A DNA stretch of 21,973 nucleotides from JAVVEG01 sp032251455 (GCA_032251455.1 JAVVEG010000030.1:1-21973), one strand, 5' to 3'. Shown: positions 13,055-21,906, numbered from the stretch's first letter. Notes: generated from the letters alone by a model not told the origin. A program made the numbers and translations.

Positions 13055-14134
13055 TTACCTGTCTTGCAGGCTGCGCAGAAACTGCAACACTTCTGTGTTC
13101 ACTTCTGCTGGCAGTTCCTGCTGAATCCAGTGTCCGGCCTTGGGTAACACGACCACATCGAGGTCATCGACGACACGTCGCATGGCGCCAGCAAGGCGCT
13201 CCTTGCTGGCGCCGCCAATAACGATATCCTTTTCACCAGCGATGAACAGGGTGGGGATGGATATCCTGGCATTGTTCAAGTGTTCGGTGATCTCCCAGTT
13301 GCGATGGAAGTTGCGATAGTAATTCACTCCGCCACGGAAACCGGCTTGCTGAAACTGGCCAACGATGTAATCCAGGTCTTGCTGTTGCAGCCAGTCGGGC
13401 AGACCTTTGGGGGCTCCCAGGCGTTTGATCCAGCCACCCGCGCTACGTTTGCGATCAGTGATTTCGGCGGCTTCGCGGGGAGAGTCAGGAGACAGATAAA
13501 GCCGGCTCAGCAGACCATAGGGGTCTGCATCGTATTCCGCTTCGGCCACGCCAGGCTCCTGGTGGTAGAGGATGTAGTAGAAGTTGTCGCCATAGCTTTC
13601 TTCCCAGCTGCGCAACGGTGATTGCGGTGGTCGCCCGGCATAGGGCACGCTCATGGTGATCAGTGCGGAAAAGCGTTGCGGGTACAGCAGCACCGAATGC
13701 CAGGCTACGATGGCGCCCCAGTCGTGGCCCATCATGATGGCCTTGTCCTCACCATAGGCATCGATGATGCCAACCATATCGGCGGCAAGATGTTCTATAT
13801 CATAGTCCTCCACATCGGCAGGGGCATCGGTAGCGCCATAACCGCGCATATCGGGTGCCACAACCCGGTATCCGGCATTGGCCACTGCGGTAATCTGATG
13901 GCGCCAGGAATACCAGGATTCGGGCCAGCCGTGCGCCATGATGACCAGCGGTCCGCTATCGCCCATGGTAGCCAGACGCATAGTGATGCCGTTGCTTTCG
14001 ATGTTGCGGAAAACGATGCCGGGAAGCGGTGAACTTTCAGTCATGACGGGCTCCTGGGAGACGGTGTTGTGCTGAGCCAGGGCGGGAACAGCAGTAAGAG
14101 CAGTCAAGAGTATTGCGGGAAGAATCGACTTCAT
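13055..14134 (-). CDS. Secreted alpha/beta hydrolase, epoxide-hydrolase-like
   Basis: This 359-residue protein starts at the ATG at 14134, preceded by AGGGG at eight bases. A longer in-frame start at 14227 would bury the signal peptide, which begins MKSILPAILLTALTAVPALAQ and is cleaved after ALA. The fold is an alpha/beta hydrolase with epoxide-hydrolase hallmarks: the oxyanion motif HGWPE at 68-72, nucleophile Asp138 in GHDWGA and general base His335 in GHWIQQE. A helical lid with several tyrosines lies between. An Asp nucleophile distinguishes it from Ser esterases and fits epoxide hydrolases or haloalkane dehalogenases; the HGxP motif favours the former. The periplasmic location is less usual for this group. 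The gene is divergent from the acylase gene across 150 bp and convergent with the lipoprotein gene. Confidence 0.83.
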   Translation of the reverse strand: MKSILPAILLTALTAVPALAQHNTVSQEPVMTESSPLPGIVFRNIESNGITMRLATMGDSGPLVIMAHGWPESWYSWRHQITAVANAGYRVVAPDMRGYGATDAPADVEDYDIEHLAADMVGIIDAYGEDKAIMMGHDWGAIVAWHSVLLYPQRFSALITMSVPYAGRPPQSPLRSWEESYGDNFYYILYHQEPGVAEAEYDADPYGLLSRLYLSPDSPREAAEITDRKRSAGGWIKRLGAPKGLPDWLQQQDLDYIVGQFQQAGFRGGVNYYRNFHRNWEITEHLNNARISIPTLFIAGEKDIVIGGASKERLAGAMRRVVDDLDVVVLPKAGHWIQQELPAEVNTEVLQFLRSLQDR

Positions 14135-14217
14135 GGTGTCAGCCCCTATCTGGCTCAGAATGGCGTGTATAACTGAACCGAAGCTTACAATATAAACCTG
14201 ACTGGAGGCCAGTTGCT

Positions 14218-14246
14218 TTGACTTCACCTGTCAAGGCTCTTATGCT
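14218..14246 (+). promoter_or_regulatory. Promoter of the acylase gene
   Basis: TTGACT (14218-14223, 5 of 6) and TATGCT (14241-14246, 4 of 6) are exactly 17 bp apart. The predicted start near 14253 leaves a leader of about 32 nt with GGAGGA (14274-14279) before the ATG at 14285. Confidence 0.55.
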
Positions 14247-14284
14247 CTGAACAAACAGAATAAGCAGAAGGCTGGAGGAAGCCT

Positions 14285-16749
14285 ATGAAGAGTTGGCGCA
14301 CAGGCAAGGCAATGATGGCAAGACTGAGAGCTGGGCTGGGGGCTGGGTTGGGGATAGGACTGCTGGCTGCCTGCTCGCCGCAACAGGAAGGTTCTGCTCT
14401 GCGTTATGAGGCCAACATCCGTTGGACTTCCTACGGCATTCCCCATGTCCTGGCAGCTGACTGGGGCGGGCTGGGTTATGGTTTTGCCTATGCCACCGCC
14501 CGTGATGCGGTCTGTACCATCGCCAGGGATGTGCTCATGGTCAACGGTGAGTTGTCACGGTTCGAGGGGCCGGACGGCGGCAATCTGCAGAGTGATATTT
14601 TTCATCGTGCCGTGCTTGATGATGCCATGATCTCCGCTTACCGGGCCGGGCAAACCGAACAGAGCATCGATTTTTCCGCAGGGTATGTGGCCGGCTACAA
14701 TCGCTTTCTGCGCGATAATGCAGGCTCCCTGCCGGTAGCCTGTGTCGGGGCTGAGTGGGTGCGCCCGATCAATGCAGCGGATGTTGACCGGCTGACGGTG
14801 GGAGTGGGTATTCGCTATGGTTTGGCACGTTATCAACAGGAGATGGCCAATGCGGCGCCACCCGGCCAGACAGTGGCAAAGCTTGACAGTGATTTCGAGC
14901 TGCCAGCGGGCATTGGCAGCAACGCGGTTGCCCTGGGCAGTGAGCTGACCGGAACTGGCCGAGGACTGTTATTGGGCAATCCCCATTATCCCTGGCAGGG
15001 TTCCTCACGGTTTCACATGATCCATACCACCATTCCGGGTGAAGTCGATGTCATGGGCGTGAGTCTGTATACCACCAATCGGGTCGCGATCGGCTTCAAT
15101 GCCGATATTGCCTGGAGCCACACTGTTTCTACCGGCCTGCGTTCCACCCTGTATGCGCTGGAGCTGGACCCGCAAAATCCTACCCGCTATCGCTACGGGG
15201 AAGGGTTCAGGGACCTGGAACAGATTCAAATCACCGTGCCGGTGCAGACCGCAGCCGGCAATCTGGAAACTGAGGAACATACGGTCTACATGAGTCACTA
15301 TGGCCCGGTGCTGGTGTCCAATCAGTTGCCCTGGACCAGCGAGCGGGCCTACGCCATCCGCGATGCCAATCTGTACAACGACCGTTCCGCAGTAACCTAT
15401 GATGCCATCAACAAGGCCCGTTCCATCGATGAGCTGGAAGCGGCCTTGCATCTGCAGGGCGTCGCCTGGGTCAATACCATTGCTGCAGACCGGCAGGGCA
15501 CGGCGTATTATGCCGATATCAGTACCGTCCCCAATGTGGATGCGGAACTGTTTGCGGATTGTCGTCTGCAGCCGGAAGGTATCTCGGCACAGGTGGTGGT
15601 TCTCAACGGGACCGACCCGGCATGCGAATGGCGTGAAGACAGCCGCTCGGCCATTCCCGGCACCATGCCTGCCGAAGAGATGCCACGATTGCGGCGCACA
15701 GATTATGTGCAGAATGCCAATGACAGTTACTGGCTCGCCAACCCGGAGCATCCGTTGACGGGATACTCACCGATCATCGGGAGCGAAAATGCACCGGTAA
15801 CGCTGCGTACCCGTGCCGGGCTGCATTTCATCGATGAAGTGTTGCAGCAGACGGCCAAAGTGACGCCGGAAAAATTGCAGGCGATGCTGTTCAGTCAGCG
15901 AAATTATGCGGCTGAACTGTTGCTTGATGAGGTCTTGCAGATTTGTGAGGGAGACGTGGCTCCAGTAATGGTCGATGGACAGGCAGTGGATATTGCGCGC
16001 AGTTGTTCGGTGCTGGCTGCCTGGGATCGTCGTGCCGCCAATTCCAGCCGNNNNNNNNNNNNNNNNNNNNNNNNNNNNNNNNNNNNNNNNNNNNNNNNNN
16101 NNNNNNNNNNNNNNNNNNNNNNNNNNNNNNNNNNNNNNNNNNNNNNNNNNCGCGCAGTTGTTCGGTGCTGGCTGCCTGGGATCGTCGTGCCGCCAATTCC
16201 AGCCGGGGCGTACATGTCTGGCGTGAATTCTGGCGCCGAGCCCAGGGAGTGGACAGCCTGTACCGCATTCCCTTCTCCAGTGAAGATCCAGCCAATACCC
16301 CGCGGGGAATCAATGTGGCCGATGCAGGTGTGCGCGCAGCCCTGGGCAAGGCGCTGGCGGAGGCACAGACGGCATTGGATGCGCTTGGTCTGCCATTGGA
16401 TGCGCCATTGAGTGAGGTTCAGTATGAGCGTCGCAATGGCGAACACATTCCGATTCCGGGCGGTGAGGGCTGGGCCGGGATGTGGAGTGTCATCGTCACC
16501 CGGCCCGGACAGGAAGGCTATACGCCAATCATTCATGGCAACAGTTATATCCAGGTGGTGGGCTGGAATGAAGACGGCACGGTGAACCCAAGAGCGGTGT
16601 TGACCTATTCGCAATCGGAAGACCCGGCTTCACCGCATTTTGCTGACCTGACCAAACTGTATTCTGCTGGCCGGATGCTTGAGATGCCTTTCTATGAAGC
16701 CGATATCCAGGCTGATCCGAACCTGGTGCAGATGACGATCAGCGAGTGA
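14285..16749 (+). CDS. Penicillin-acylase-family Ntn hydrolase lipoprotein, split by a false assembly gap
   Basis: Removing the 100 N and one copy of the flanking 55-bp duplication (155 bases in all) joins the two halves in one frame and gives 769 residues, a normal length for the family. The left half uses the frame of 14285; the right half uses the frame ending at 16749. A lipobox LAAC with Cys30 and Ser at +2 predicts an outer-membrane lipoprotein. The precursor would be cut autocatalytically before the nucleophile Ser212 in GIGSNAVALG, giving alpha and beta chains. Other family motifs are GNPHYPW, FNADIAWSHTV and, near the end, YSQSEDPASPHFADLT. Relatives hydrolyse amide-linked acyl chains such as N-acyl-homoserine lactones, lipopeptides or beta-lactams; the substrate here is unknown. 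Read straight through the N run, the protein would appear frameshifted and truncated, which is an artefact. Confidence 0.85.
15996..16050. repeat. 55-bp contig-end duplicate, left copy
   Basis: These 55 bases are identical to 16151-16205 and end exactly at the N run. The two copies are best read as the same genomic bases present at the ends of two contigs. Confidence 0.92.
16051..16150. other. Assembly gap of 100 N (placeholder)
   Basis: The run is exactly 100 N, a conventional scaffold placeholder, and is flanked by identical 55-bp ends. The true gap is most likely negative: the contigs overlap by 55 bp and no sequence is missing. Confidence 0.95.
16151..16205. repeat. 55-bp contig-end duplicate, right copy
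   Basis: This is the second copy of 15996-16050, starting at the first base after the N run. Translation of both copies in their respective frames gives the same peptide (SCSVLAAWDRRAANSS), and the reading frame is restored when one copy and the N run are removed. Confidence 0.92.
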
Positions 16750-16770
16750 AGACTTATTCAGAGACTCCTT

Positions 16771-16810
16771 AAGCGTCCGGACTTCTGATCAAGAAGAAAT
16801 CCGGACGCTT
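16771..16810. terminator. Branched hairpin between convergent genes
   Basis: AAGCGTCCGGA (16771-16781) pairs perfectly with TCCGGACGCTT (16800-16810). Inside, CTTCT (16782-16786) pairs with AGAAG (16792-16796) across a GATCA loop, leaving three bulged A. The structure lies between the acylase stop and the convergent dienelactone hydrolase stop, so it can serve both strands. No U-tract follows on either side. Confidence 0.6.
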
Positions 16811-16827
16811 TACCGGGAATGCGCCGC

Positions 16828-17688
16828 TCAGGCCAGGGCGGTCTCAAACATGGCCAGCATGCGACTCCAGGCCCTTTCTGCCTGGGCTTCATGGTAGACA
16901 GCCGAATCCGGTGGACACCAGCCGTGCAGGGCCCCTTCATAGACCTCGATTTCAGCCTTGAGACTGGCGGCAGCAAAACTGTCCCTGAGTACGTTCTTGG
17001 CTTCAGGTTCACGTTCGTCATCATTGGCGGCAATGGCGATCAGGAAGTCAGCCTGCATCTGGGGGATCAACAGATGCGGGCTGTTCTCGTTCTCGGTCAC
17101 CAGCCCGCCGCCGTGGAAAGACCCAGCGGCACCAATGCGATTGGGAACAGCTGCTGCCGTGCGCATGACTATGGGACCACCCATGCAATATCCAGTGGTG
17201 CCGACGCGGCGGTTGGTATCCACCGAGGGTTGGCGGTCCAGCCAGCTCACGAAAGCCCGGGCATCGGTCATATGTGTCTGTGGGCTGAGTGCTCCGGCCA
17301 TGGGCAGTACGATATTGCGGATTGCCGGATCCTGGAAACTGGCTCCCTCAGCGACCACGGGGGCCTTGGCATTGCGATAGAAAGGATTCACCACCAACAC
17401 CGAGTAACCTGATTGGGCCAGACGCTTGCCCATGGCCCGGAAGGCTGGACGCAGACCCAGGATATCGGGCCAGATGAGAACAGCGGCATGGCTTCCGCTA
17501 CTGGGATGCACATAGTAGCAATCGGCAACGCCATCAGGGGTCTGGATATTGACTTCCATCTCCATGACATCCTGTGCATTTGCCACCGGTGGCAATACCA
17601 TGGCCAGGGCCGCGCCAGCAGTCAGCTTGTTGAACTGACGGCGATTCAAAAATTCCTTGTTTTCTTCTACAGTATGGTCATCACACAT
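16828..17688 (-). CDS. Tat-exported dienelactone hydrolase family protein
   Basis: This 286-residue alpha/beta hydrolase is of the dienelactone hydrolase type. The N-terminus carries a twin-arginine signal (NRRQFNKL with Arg16-Arg17, then a hydrophobic stretch and likely cleavage after ANA near residue 38), so it should be exported folded. The catalytic triad is recognisable: nucleophile Cys168 in GYCMGGP, an acid in the AANDDEREP segment and His255 in LHGWCPP. The Cys nucleophile is the hallmark of this family, which opens lactones or cleaves small esters. GAGGAT lies upstream of the ATG at 17688. The gene is divergent from the EAL gene across 174 bp and convergent with the acylase. No catechol-degradation genes accompany it, so the substrate is unknown. 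Confidence 0.88.
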   Translation of the reverse strand: MCDDHTVEENKEFLNRRQFNKLTAGAALAMVLPPVANAQDVMEMEVNIQTPDGVADCYYVHPSSGSHAAVLIWPDILGLRPAFRAMGKRLAQSGYSVLVVNPFYRNAKAPVVAEGASFQDPAIRNIVLPMAGALSPQTHMTDARAFVSWLDRQPSVDTNRRVGTTGYCMGGPIVMRTAAAVPNRIGAAGSFHGGGLVTENENSPHLLIPQMQADFLIAIAANDDEREPEAKNVLRDSFAAASLKAEIEVYEGALHGWCPPDSAVYHEAQAERAWSRMLAMFETALA

Positions 17689-17862
17689 TCTTGTTATCCT
17701 CAGGGTGTAGTTGATTGTCAGTGATCGGTAATTGAATGCAGCTAATTATCAGTAGCCACATGAAACTTGCTGTGAGTATAGTAGTAAGCAGGTGACCGTG
17801 ATCGCAAGGACTAAATTTCCCTGCGAAAGATTGGTAAGGCTTGAAAGGACTGGATTCCGGCA

Positions 17863-19464
17863 ATGCCCATAAGGCGCAGGACCGCACTGAGAATAACCCT
17901 GATTGCTGCCCTCGTCATGGCTGTGGGGCCGGTATTGCTTGCGGTTTTTCTGGCCCGGGAGCAGGGTTTGAGTCAGGAGTATGCGCGAGCTACGGCTCTG
18001 GTTCAGGAAATCATCTACCGCTCCGACCGGGCCGTGGCACAGATGCAGGAATCACTGGAGATCATGGCAGCCGGCAGTTTCGGATCGGCCTGCAGCGACG
18101 CCATGCTGGCGCGCATGCAACAACTGGGTCTGGCCATGGAATATGTGGACGCACTCGGGTATGTGGAAAATGAGCGTATTCTCTGCTCCTCCATGGGGCG
18201 CCATGCCGAGCCTCTGCTGTTGGATGCCACTGCCATTCCCACTGTCAATGACCATGAGTTGCGGCTTGATGTGCGTTTCGATATCGATCCCGATCCCTCC
18301 AGGGTATTCAATGTCTTATCCAGCGACCGTTATGCCGTCCTGGCATCCAGCGAACAGGCGATCGATCTGGGAATGGTGGATCAGGGCCTGGTCCTGGCCA
18401 CCTTCATCCCGCAAAGCGGACAGGTGCGTATCAGCAGAGGCGAACTCAACCCGGCCTGGATTCCCCGCCTGGGTGAACAAAGGCAGCAGCAGTTCGTGGA
18501 TGACGGCTATATCGTAGTGATCATGCGTTCCAGTCAGGTGCAGATGACCGCTGCGCTGGCAGCCATTCCTGTGGCCAGTCTGAATCAGCAAGTAAGAGAG
18601 TTCATGGTGCTGCTTCTGCCGGTGGGGCTGTTGGCCGGCGTTGTGTTGACGATGCTGGTTTTGTCCCTGGCGCGGCAACGCCTGTCCATGACAGCGGAGA
18701 TTCGGCTGGCACTGAAGCGAAATGAGTTTTTCCTGGTTTATCAACCCATCGTGGACCTGGCCTCGGGACACTGGGTGGGTGCTGAAGCCCTGCTGCGTTG
18801 GCGGCGTCAGGATGGTGAAATAACAATGCCCGATACCTTCATCCCGATGGCTGAACAAAGTGGACTGATTGGCCTGATTACGGCCCGGGTGATTGAGCTG
18901 GCGACCCAGGATATGAGCGCACTGATCCGGCGCTATCCGCAGTTTCGGCTCAGCTTAAACCTGTCGGCCAATGATCTGCAGGCGCAGGAAATAATGGCAC
19001 AGTTGCGCAGGTTGAGCCTGGTTTCGGCGGCCCAGCCGCGACAGATCATGGTCGAACTGACCGAGCGGATATTGCTGAACCCCGAGCAGGCCAACAGTAA
19101 TATCCAGACTCTGCGGCAGCATGGTATTCAGGTGGCCATCGATGATTTTGGTACCGGTTACAGCAGCCTGTCGTATCTGGAAAAGATGCAGGTTGACTGT
19201 CTCAAGATCGACCGGTTGTTCGTTGAAGCCATCGACACCGAGGCCGCTACCAACCGCGTGGTGCTGCACATCATCGATATGGCCAGAACCCTGGGCATTA
19301 CTCTGGTGGCGGAAGGGGTCGAGACGGCAGCGCAGGCGGATTTTCTGCGCCAGCATGGCGTGGCCTGGGCGCAGGGTTGGCTGTATGCCAGGCCCATGGC
19401 CGCACAACAACTGGGCCAACTGTTTGCCGTCAACGCTTATGATGCTACCGTACCCAGACCCTGA
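17863..19464 (+). CDS. Membrane cyclic-di-GMP phosphodiesterase with CSS redox sensor and EAL domain
   Basis: This 533-residue inner-membrane protein has a first helix at about 8-30, a periplasmic domain, a second helix at about 247-267 and a cytoplasmic EAL domain (about 278-525). The periplasmic domain has the CSS motif Cys108-Ser-Ser and a second Cys77, matching the cysteine pair that forms a regulatory disulfide in Escherichia coli PdeC. The EAL domain keeps its catalytic motifs: EALLRW at 308-313, NLSANDL, ELTERIL, DDFGTGYSSL from Asp427, LKIDRLF, EGVE and QGWLYARPM. It should therefore hydrolyse cyclic di-GMP, probably under periplasmic redox control. The ATG at 17863 has only a distant AAAGGA. 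The amidohydrolase gene starts 21 bp after the stop, so the two are probably co-transcribed. Confidence 0.9.
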   Translation: MPIRRRTALRITLIAALVMAVGPVLLAVFLAREQGLSQEYARATALVQEIIYRSDRAVAQMQESLEIMAAGSFGSACSDAMLARMQQLGLAMEYVDALGYVENERILCSSMGRHAEPLLLDATAIPTVNDHELRLDVRFDIDPDPSRVFNVLSSDRYAVLASSEQAIDLGMVDQGLVLATFIPQSGQVRISRGELNPAWIPRLGEQRQQQFVDDGYIVVIMRSSQVQMTAALAAIPVASLNQQVREFMVLLLPVGLLAGVVLTMLVLSLARQRLSMTAEIRLALKRNEFFLVYQPIVDLASGHWVGAEALLRWRRQDGEITMPDTFIPMAEQSGLIGLITARVIELATQDMSALIRRYPQFRLSLNLSANDLQAQEIMAQLRRLSLVSAAQPRQIMVELTERILLNPEQANSNIQTLRQHGIQVAIDDFGTGYSSLSYLEKMQVDCLKIDRLFVEAIDTEAATNRVVLHIIDMARTLGITLVAEGVETAAQADFLRQHGVAWAQGWLYARPMAAQQLGQLFAVNAYDATVPRP

Positions 19465-19485
19465 GACCTGTAAGGAGAATGGACA

Positions 19486-21111
19486 ATGAGAAAAGCGTAT
19501 TCCTGGGTAGTGCTGGCGGTTTTGCTCTGCGCTCTGTCAGCCTGCTCGGACAGTGGGCAGCAGACGCAGGAGGTGGAGCACTTTGATATTCTTCTGCTGG
19601 GGGGCGCTCTTTACAGCGGTGAGGACACCGGGCCGCGAACTGCTGATATCGGTATTCGGGATGACCGCATTGCGGCTATCGGTGAGCTGTCCACCAGTCA
19701 GGCAGACCTGGTGCTGGATGTGAGTGAGTTTGACGTGATGCCTGGCTTTATTGATATCCACAGCCATGCAGTGGGTGAAGATCGCACTGCAGGCATTTTT
19801 CGCTGGCCTGATGCGGAAAACCTGATCAGACAGGGAGTCACCACCGTGGTAGGTGGCCCTGATGGAAGTTCTCCTTTGCCTATAACTGATACCTTTACCT
19901 TCCTGCAGGAAAACCCGGTGGCTGTGAACTTTGCAACTTTCGTTGGTCATGGCTCCATCAGGGAGTTGATTGTGGGTGAGGATGATCGCCAGGCCACGGC
20001 AGAGGAACTGCAGGCCATGCAGCAGCAGGTGGAACAAGCCATGGCGGCGGGAGCTTTCGGACTTTCTTCAGGGCTGATCTATGCCCCGGGACGCTTTGCC
20101 GATACCGATGAAGTGATCGCACTGGCCAGGGTTGCCGGGGAACATGGGGGCATTTATATCAGCCATATGCGGGAAGAAGGCCTGGATGTACTCAAGAGCG
20201 TGGCCGAGACCATCCGTATCGGTGAGGAAGGTGGGTTGCCAACCCAGATAACGCATCACAAGATTGTCGGTGCGCCGATGTGGGGCAGCTCGACCGAAAC
20301 CCTGCGCCTGGTCGACGAGGCCATCTCCCGCGGGGTGGACGTATCCATCGATCAATACCCCTACACTGCGTCCTCAACCAGCCTGACCATTCTGTTTCCG
20401 GGCTGGAGTCTTGACGGTGGCCGGGAGTCCTTGCTGGCGAGAATGGCTGATCCGGACACCCGACAGCAGTTGCGAGCGGAGATTGTCCGCAATATCGAAG
20501 TGGACCGGGGCGGCGATGATCCAGCCAATGTGGTCATCGCCAATTGTCCGCATGACAACACGCTCAATGGCCTCAATCTGAGCCAGATACTGCGTTTGCA
20601 GGAGCGCCAGGAGAGCAAGGAAAATGCGGCAGATCTGTTGATGGAGCTGGTTCAGGCCGGAAACTGCAGCGCGGTCTTTCATGCCATCGATGAAACCGAT
20701 GTGCGCAACATCATGCGCCACCCCCGTACCATGATTGCCTCTGATGGTGGGGTGGAAGCGCCTTCCGAACGGATGCCGCATCCGCGCAGTTATGGCACTT
20801 TTGCCCGCCTGATCGGATATTACGCCAGAGAGCAGGGTGTACTGCCGCAATATACTGCGATTCACAAGGTCACCCTGTTGCCAGCCCAGCGTCTGGGCTG
20901 GAGCGACAGGGGCAGGCTGGAAGTGGGAGCGGTGGCTGATATTGCGGTGCTTGATCTCGAAGCGGTCATTGACAAAGCCACCTTCGATGAGCCGCATCAG
21001 TATGCCGAGGGGGCAGTGCATGTGTTTGTTGCGGGTCAGCCAGTTTTGCTCGACGGCCAGATGACCGGGAACAAGCCGGGCCGGGTGATCAGATCAACCG
21101 ATTCGCCCTAA
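19486..21111 (+). CDS. D-aminoacylase-like amidohydrolase, lipoprotein
   Basis: This 541-residue protein has a lipoprotein signal (LSAC, Cys20, Ser at +2), so it should be anchored at the outer membrane facing the periplasm. The amidohydrolase barrel shows His92 and His94 in DIHSHAVGED, His227 in SHMREE, His257-His258 in THHK and Asp420 in ASDGG. The layout matches N-acyl-D-amino-acid deacylases, which release free D-amino acids. In characterised D-aminoacylases a Cys metal ligand lies in a GNCG-like turn; here the turn reads GGPDGSS and has no Cys. AAGGAG lies nine bases before the ATG. It directly follows the EAL gene, which may link it to surface or biofilm behaviour. A dihydroorotase-like or dipeptidase function is less likely. 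I am sure of the superfamily; the substrate is inferred. Confidence 0.85.
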   Translation: MRKAYSWVVLAVLLCALSACSDSGQQTQEVEHFDILLLGGALYSGEDTGPRTADIGIRDDRIAAIGELSTSQADLVLDVSEFDVMPGFIDIHSHAVGEDRTAGIFRWPDAENLIRQGVTTVVGGPDGSSPLPITDTFTFLQENPVAVNFATFVGHGSIRELIVGEDDRQATAEELQAMQQQVEQAMAAGAFGLSSGLIYAPGRFADTDEVIALARVAGEHGGIYISHMREEGLDVLKSVAETIRIGEEGGLPTQITHHKIVGAPMWGSSTETLRLVDEAISRGVDVSIDQYPYTASSTSLTILFPGWSLDGGRESLLARMADPDTRQQLRAEIVRNIEVDRGGDDPANVVIANCPHDNTLNGLNLSQILRLQERQESKENAADLLMELVQAGNCSAVFHAIDETDVRNIMRHPRTMIASDGGVEAPSERMPHPRSYGTFARLIGYYAREQGVLPQYTAIHKVTLLPAQRLGWSDRGRLEVGAVADIAVLDLEAVIDKATFDEPHQYAEGAVHVFVAGQPVLLDGQMTGNKPGRVIRSTDSP

Positions 21112-21130
21112 CCGGCAACAGACTGCTCTG

Positions 21131-21895
21131 TCATTTACCGCTCAGGTCTTCGCTGGCCGGCTCCACGCCAAACTGCCTGACCATGGCACAGACTTCGGCA
21201 TGGACACGTTCAAGCTCGGCGGCATCTGCGCTGCGCATGACCAGGTTGGTGCCATAGCCTTCCGGCCGGGAGAACGGATAGCTGCCCAGATCCACCTCCG
21301 GGTAACGGTCCTGGATGGCTTTCAGCGCCTTGGCCACAACACTTTCTCCCAGATAGACACCCACCGCACGTGAACGCACAGACTGGGTGCCACGCAAGCG
21401 CTCCCGGCTGAGTGTTGACACCATGGCCTGCATGATCCTGGGTACGCCAGCGAGCACGAAGACATTCTCAATCTGAAAACCCTGGGGGCCACCGGTCGGG
21501 TTATCGATCAGACTGGCGCCAACAGGTACCCTTGCCATCAACAGACGAGCCTGCATGGCTTCCTCTGGGGCCTCATGCCGGCGAATTCTTGCTTCGATCT
21601 CCGGGTGCAGCATCAACTCCACATCAAACGCCCTGGCAATGGCGGCAGCGGTAATGTCATCATGGGTCGGGCCAATGCCTCCGGTGGTGAATACATGATC
21701 ATAGCGCGCCCGGCAGGCATTTACGGCGGCAATGATCTCGGCTTCGATGTCGGGGATGACACGGGCTTCTCGCAGTTGCACGCCGAGTTCATTCAGTGCC
21801 TTGGCCAGAAAATTCAAGTTCAGGTCCTGGGTGCGTCCTGACAGGATTTCGTTGCCAATGATGATCAGGCAGGCACTGACGATTGCTTGTGGCAT
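21131..21895 (-). CDS. CinA/MoaB-like molybdopterin-binding domain protein
   Basis: This 254-residue cytoplasmic protein has the MoaB/MogA-type fold used by CinA and competence/damage-inducible A proteins. The signature TGGIGPTHDD is at residues 71-80, preceded by IIGNEILSGRTQDLN near the start and followed by NPTGGPQGFQIENVFVLAGVPRIM. The C-terminal nicotinamide-nucleotide amidase domain of full-length CinA is absent. This domain alone hydrolyses ADP-ribose-type pyrophosphates in some CinA proteins and binds molybdopterin in MoaB, so the activity is uncertain. The gene is convergent with the amidohydrolase. A perfect TATAAT -10 and a ribosome binding site enclosed in a short hairpin precede the ATG. 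Confidence 0.86.
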   Translation of the reverse strand: MPQAIVSACLIIIGNEILSGRTQDLNLNFLAKALNELGVQLREARVIPDIEAEIIAAVNACRARYDHVFTTGGIGPTHDDITAAAIARAFDVELMLHPEIEARIRRHEAPEEAMQARLLMARVPVGASLIDNPTGGPQGFQIENVFVLAGVPRIMQAMVSTLSRERLRGTQSVRSRAVGVYLGESVVAKALKAIQDRYPEVDLGSYPFSRPEGYGTNLVMRSADAAELERVHAEVCAMVRQFGVEPASEDLSGK

Positions 21896-21906
21896 GAGGT
21901 TTCCTC
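21896..21906 (-). promoter_or_regulatory. Shine-Dalgarno held in a hairpin abutting the start codon
   Basis: On the minus strand GAGG (21906-21903), AAA and CCTC (21899-21896) form a 4-bp stem ending directly at the ATG at 21895. The design is nearly the same as at 200-211 before the mddA-like gene. Confidence 0.35.

Noticed and set aside
14135..14227. Upstream start for the epoxide-hydrolase-like protein
   Set aside because: It would place 31 residues before a normal signal peptide; AGGGG supports the ATG at 14134.
15005..15751. 248-codon minus-strand frame opposite the acylase
   Set aside because: It is a shadow of the acylase coding sequence, with no start signal or domain.
15996..16205. 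True tandem duplication or repeat-mediated frameshift in the acylase
   Set aside because: The copies are exactly 55 bp, identical, and abut a 100-N placeholder; removing one copy restores a single full-length frame.
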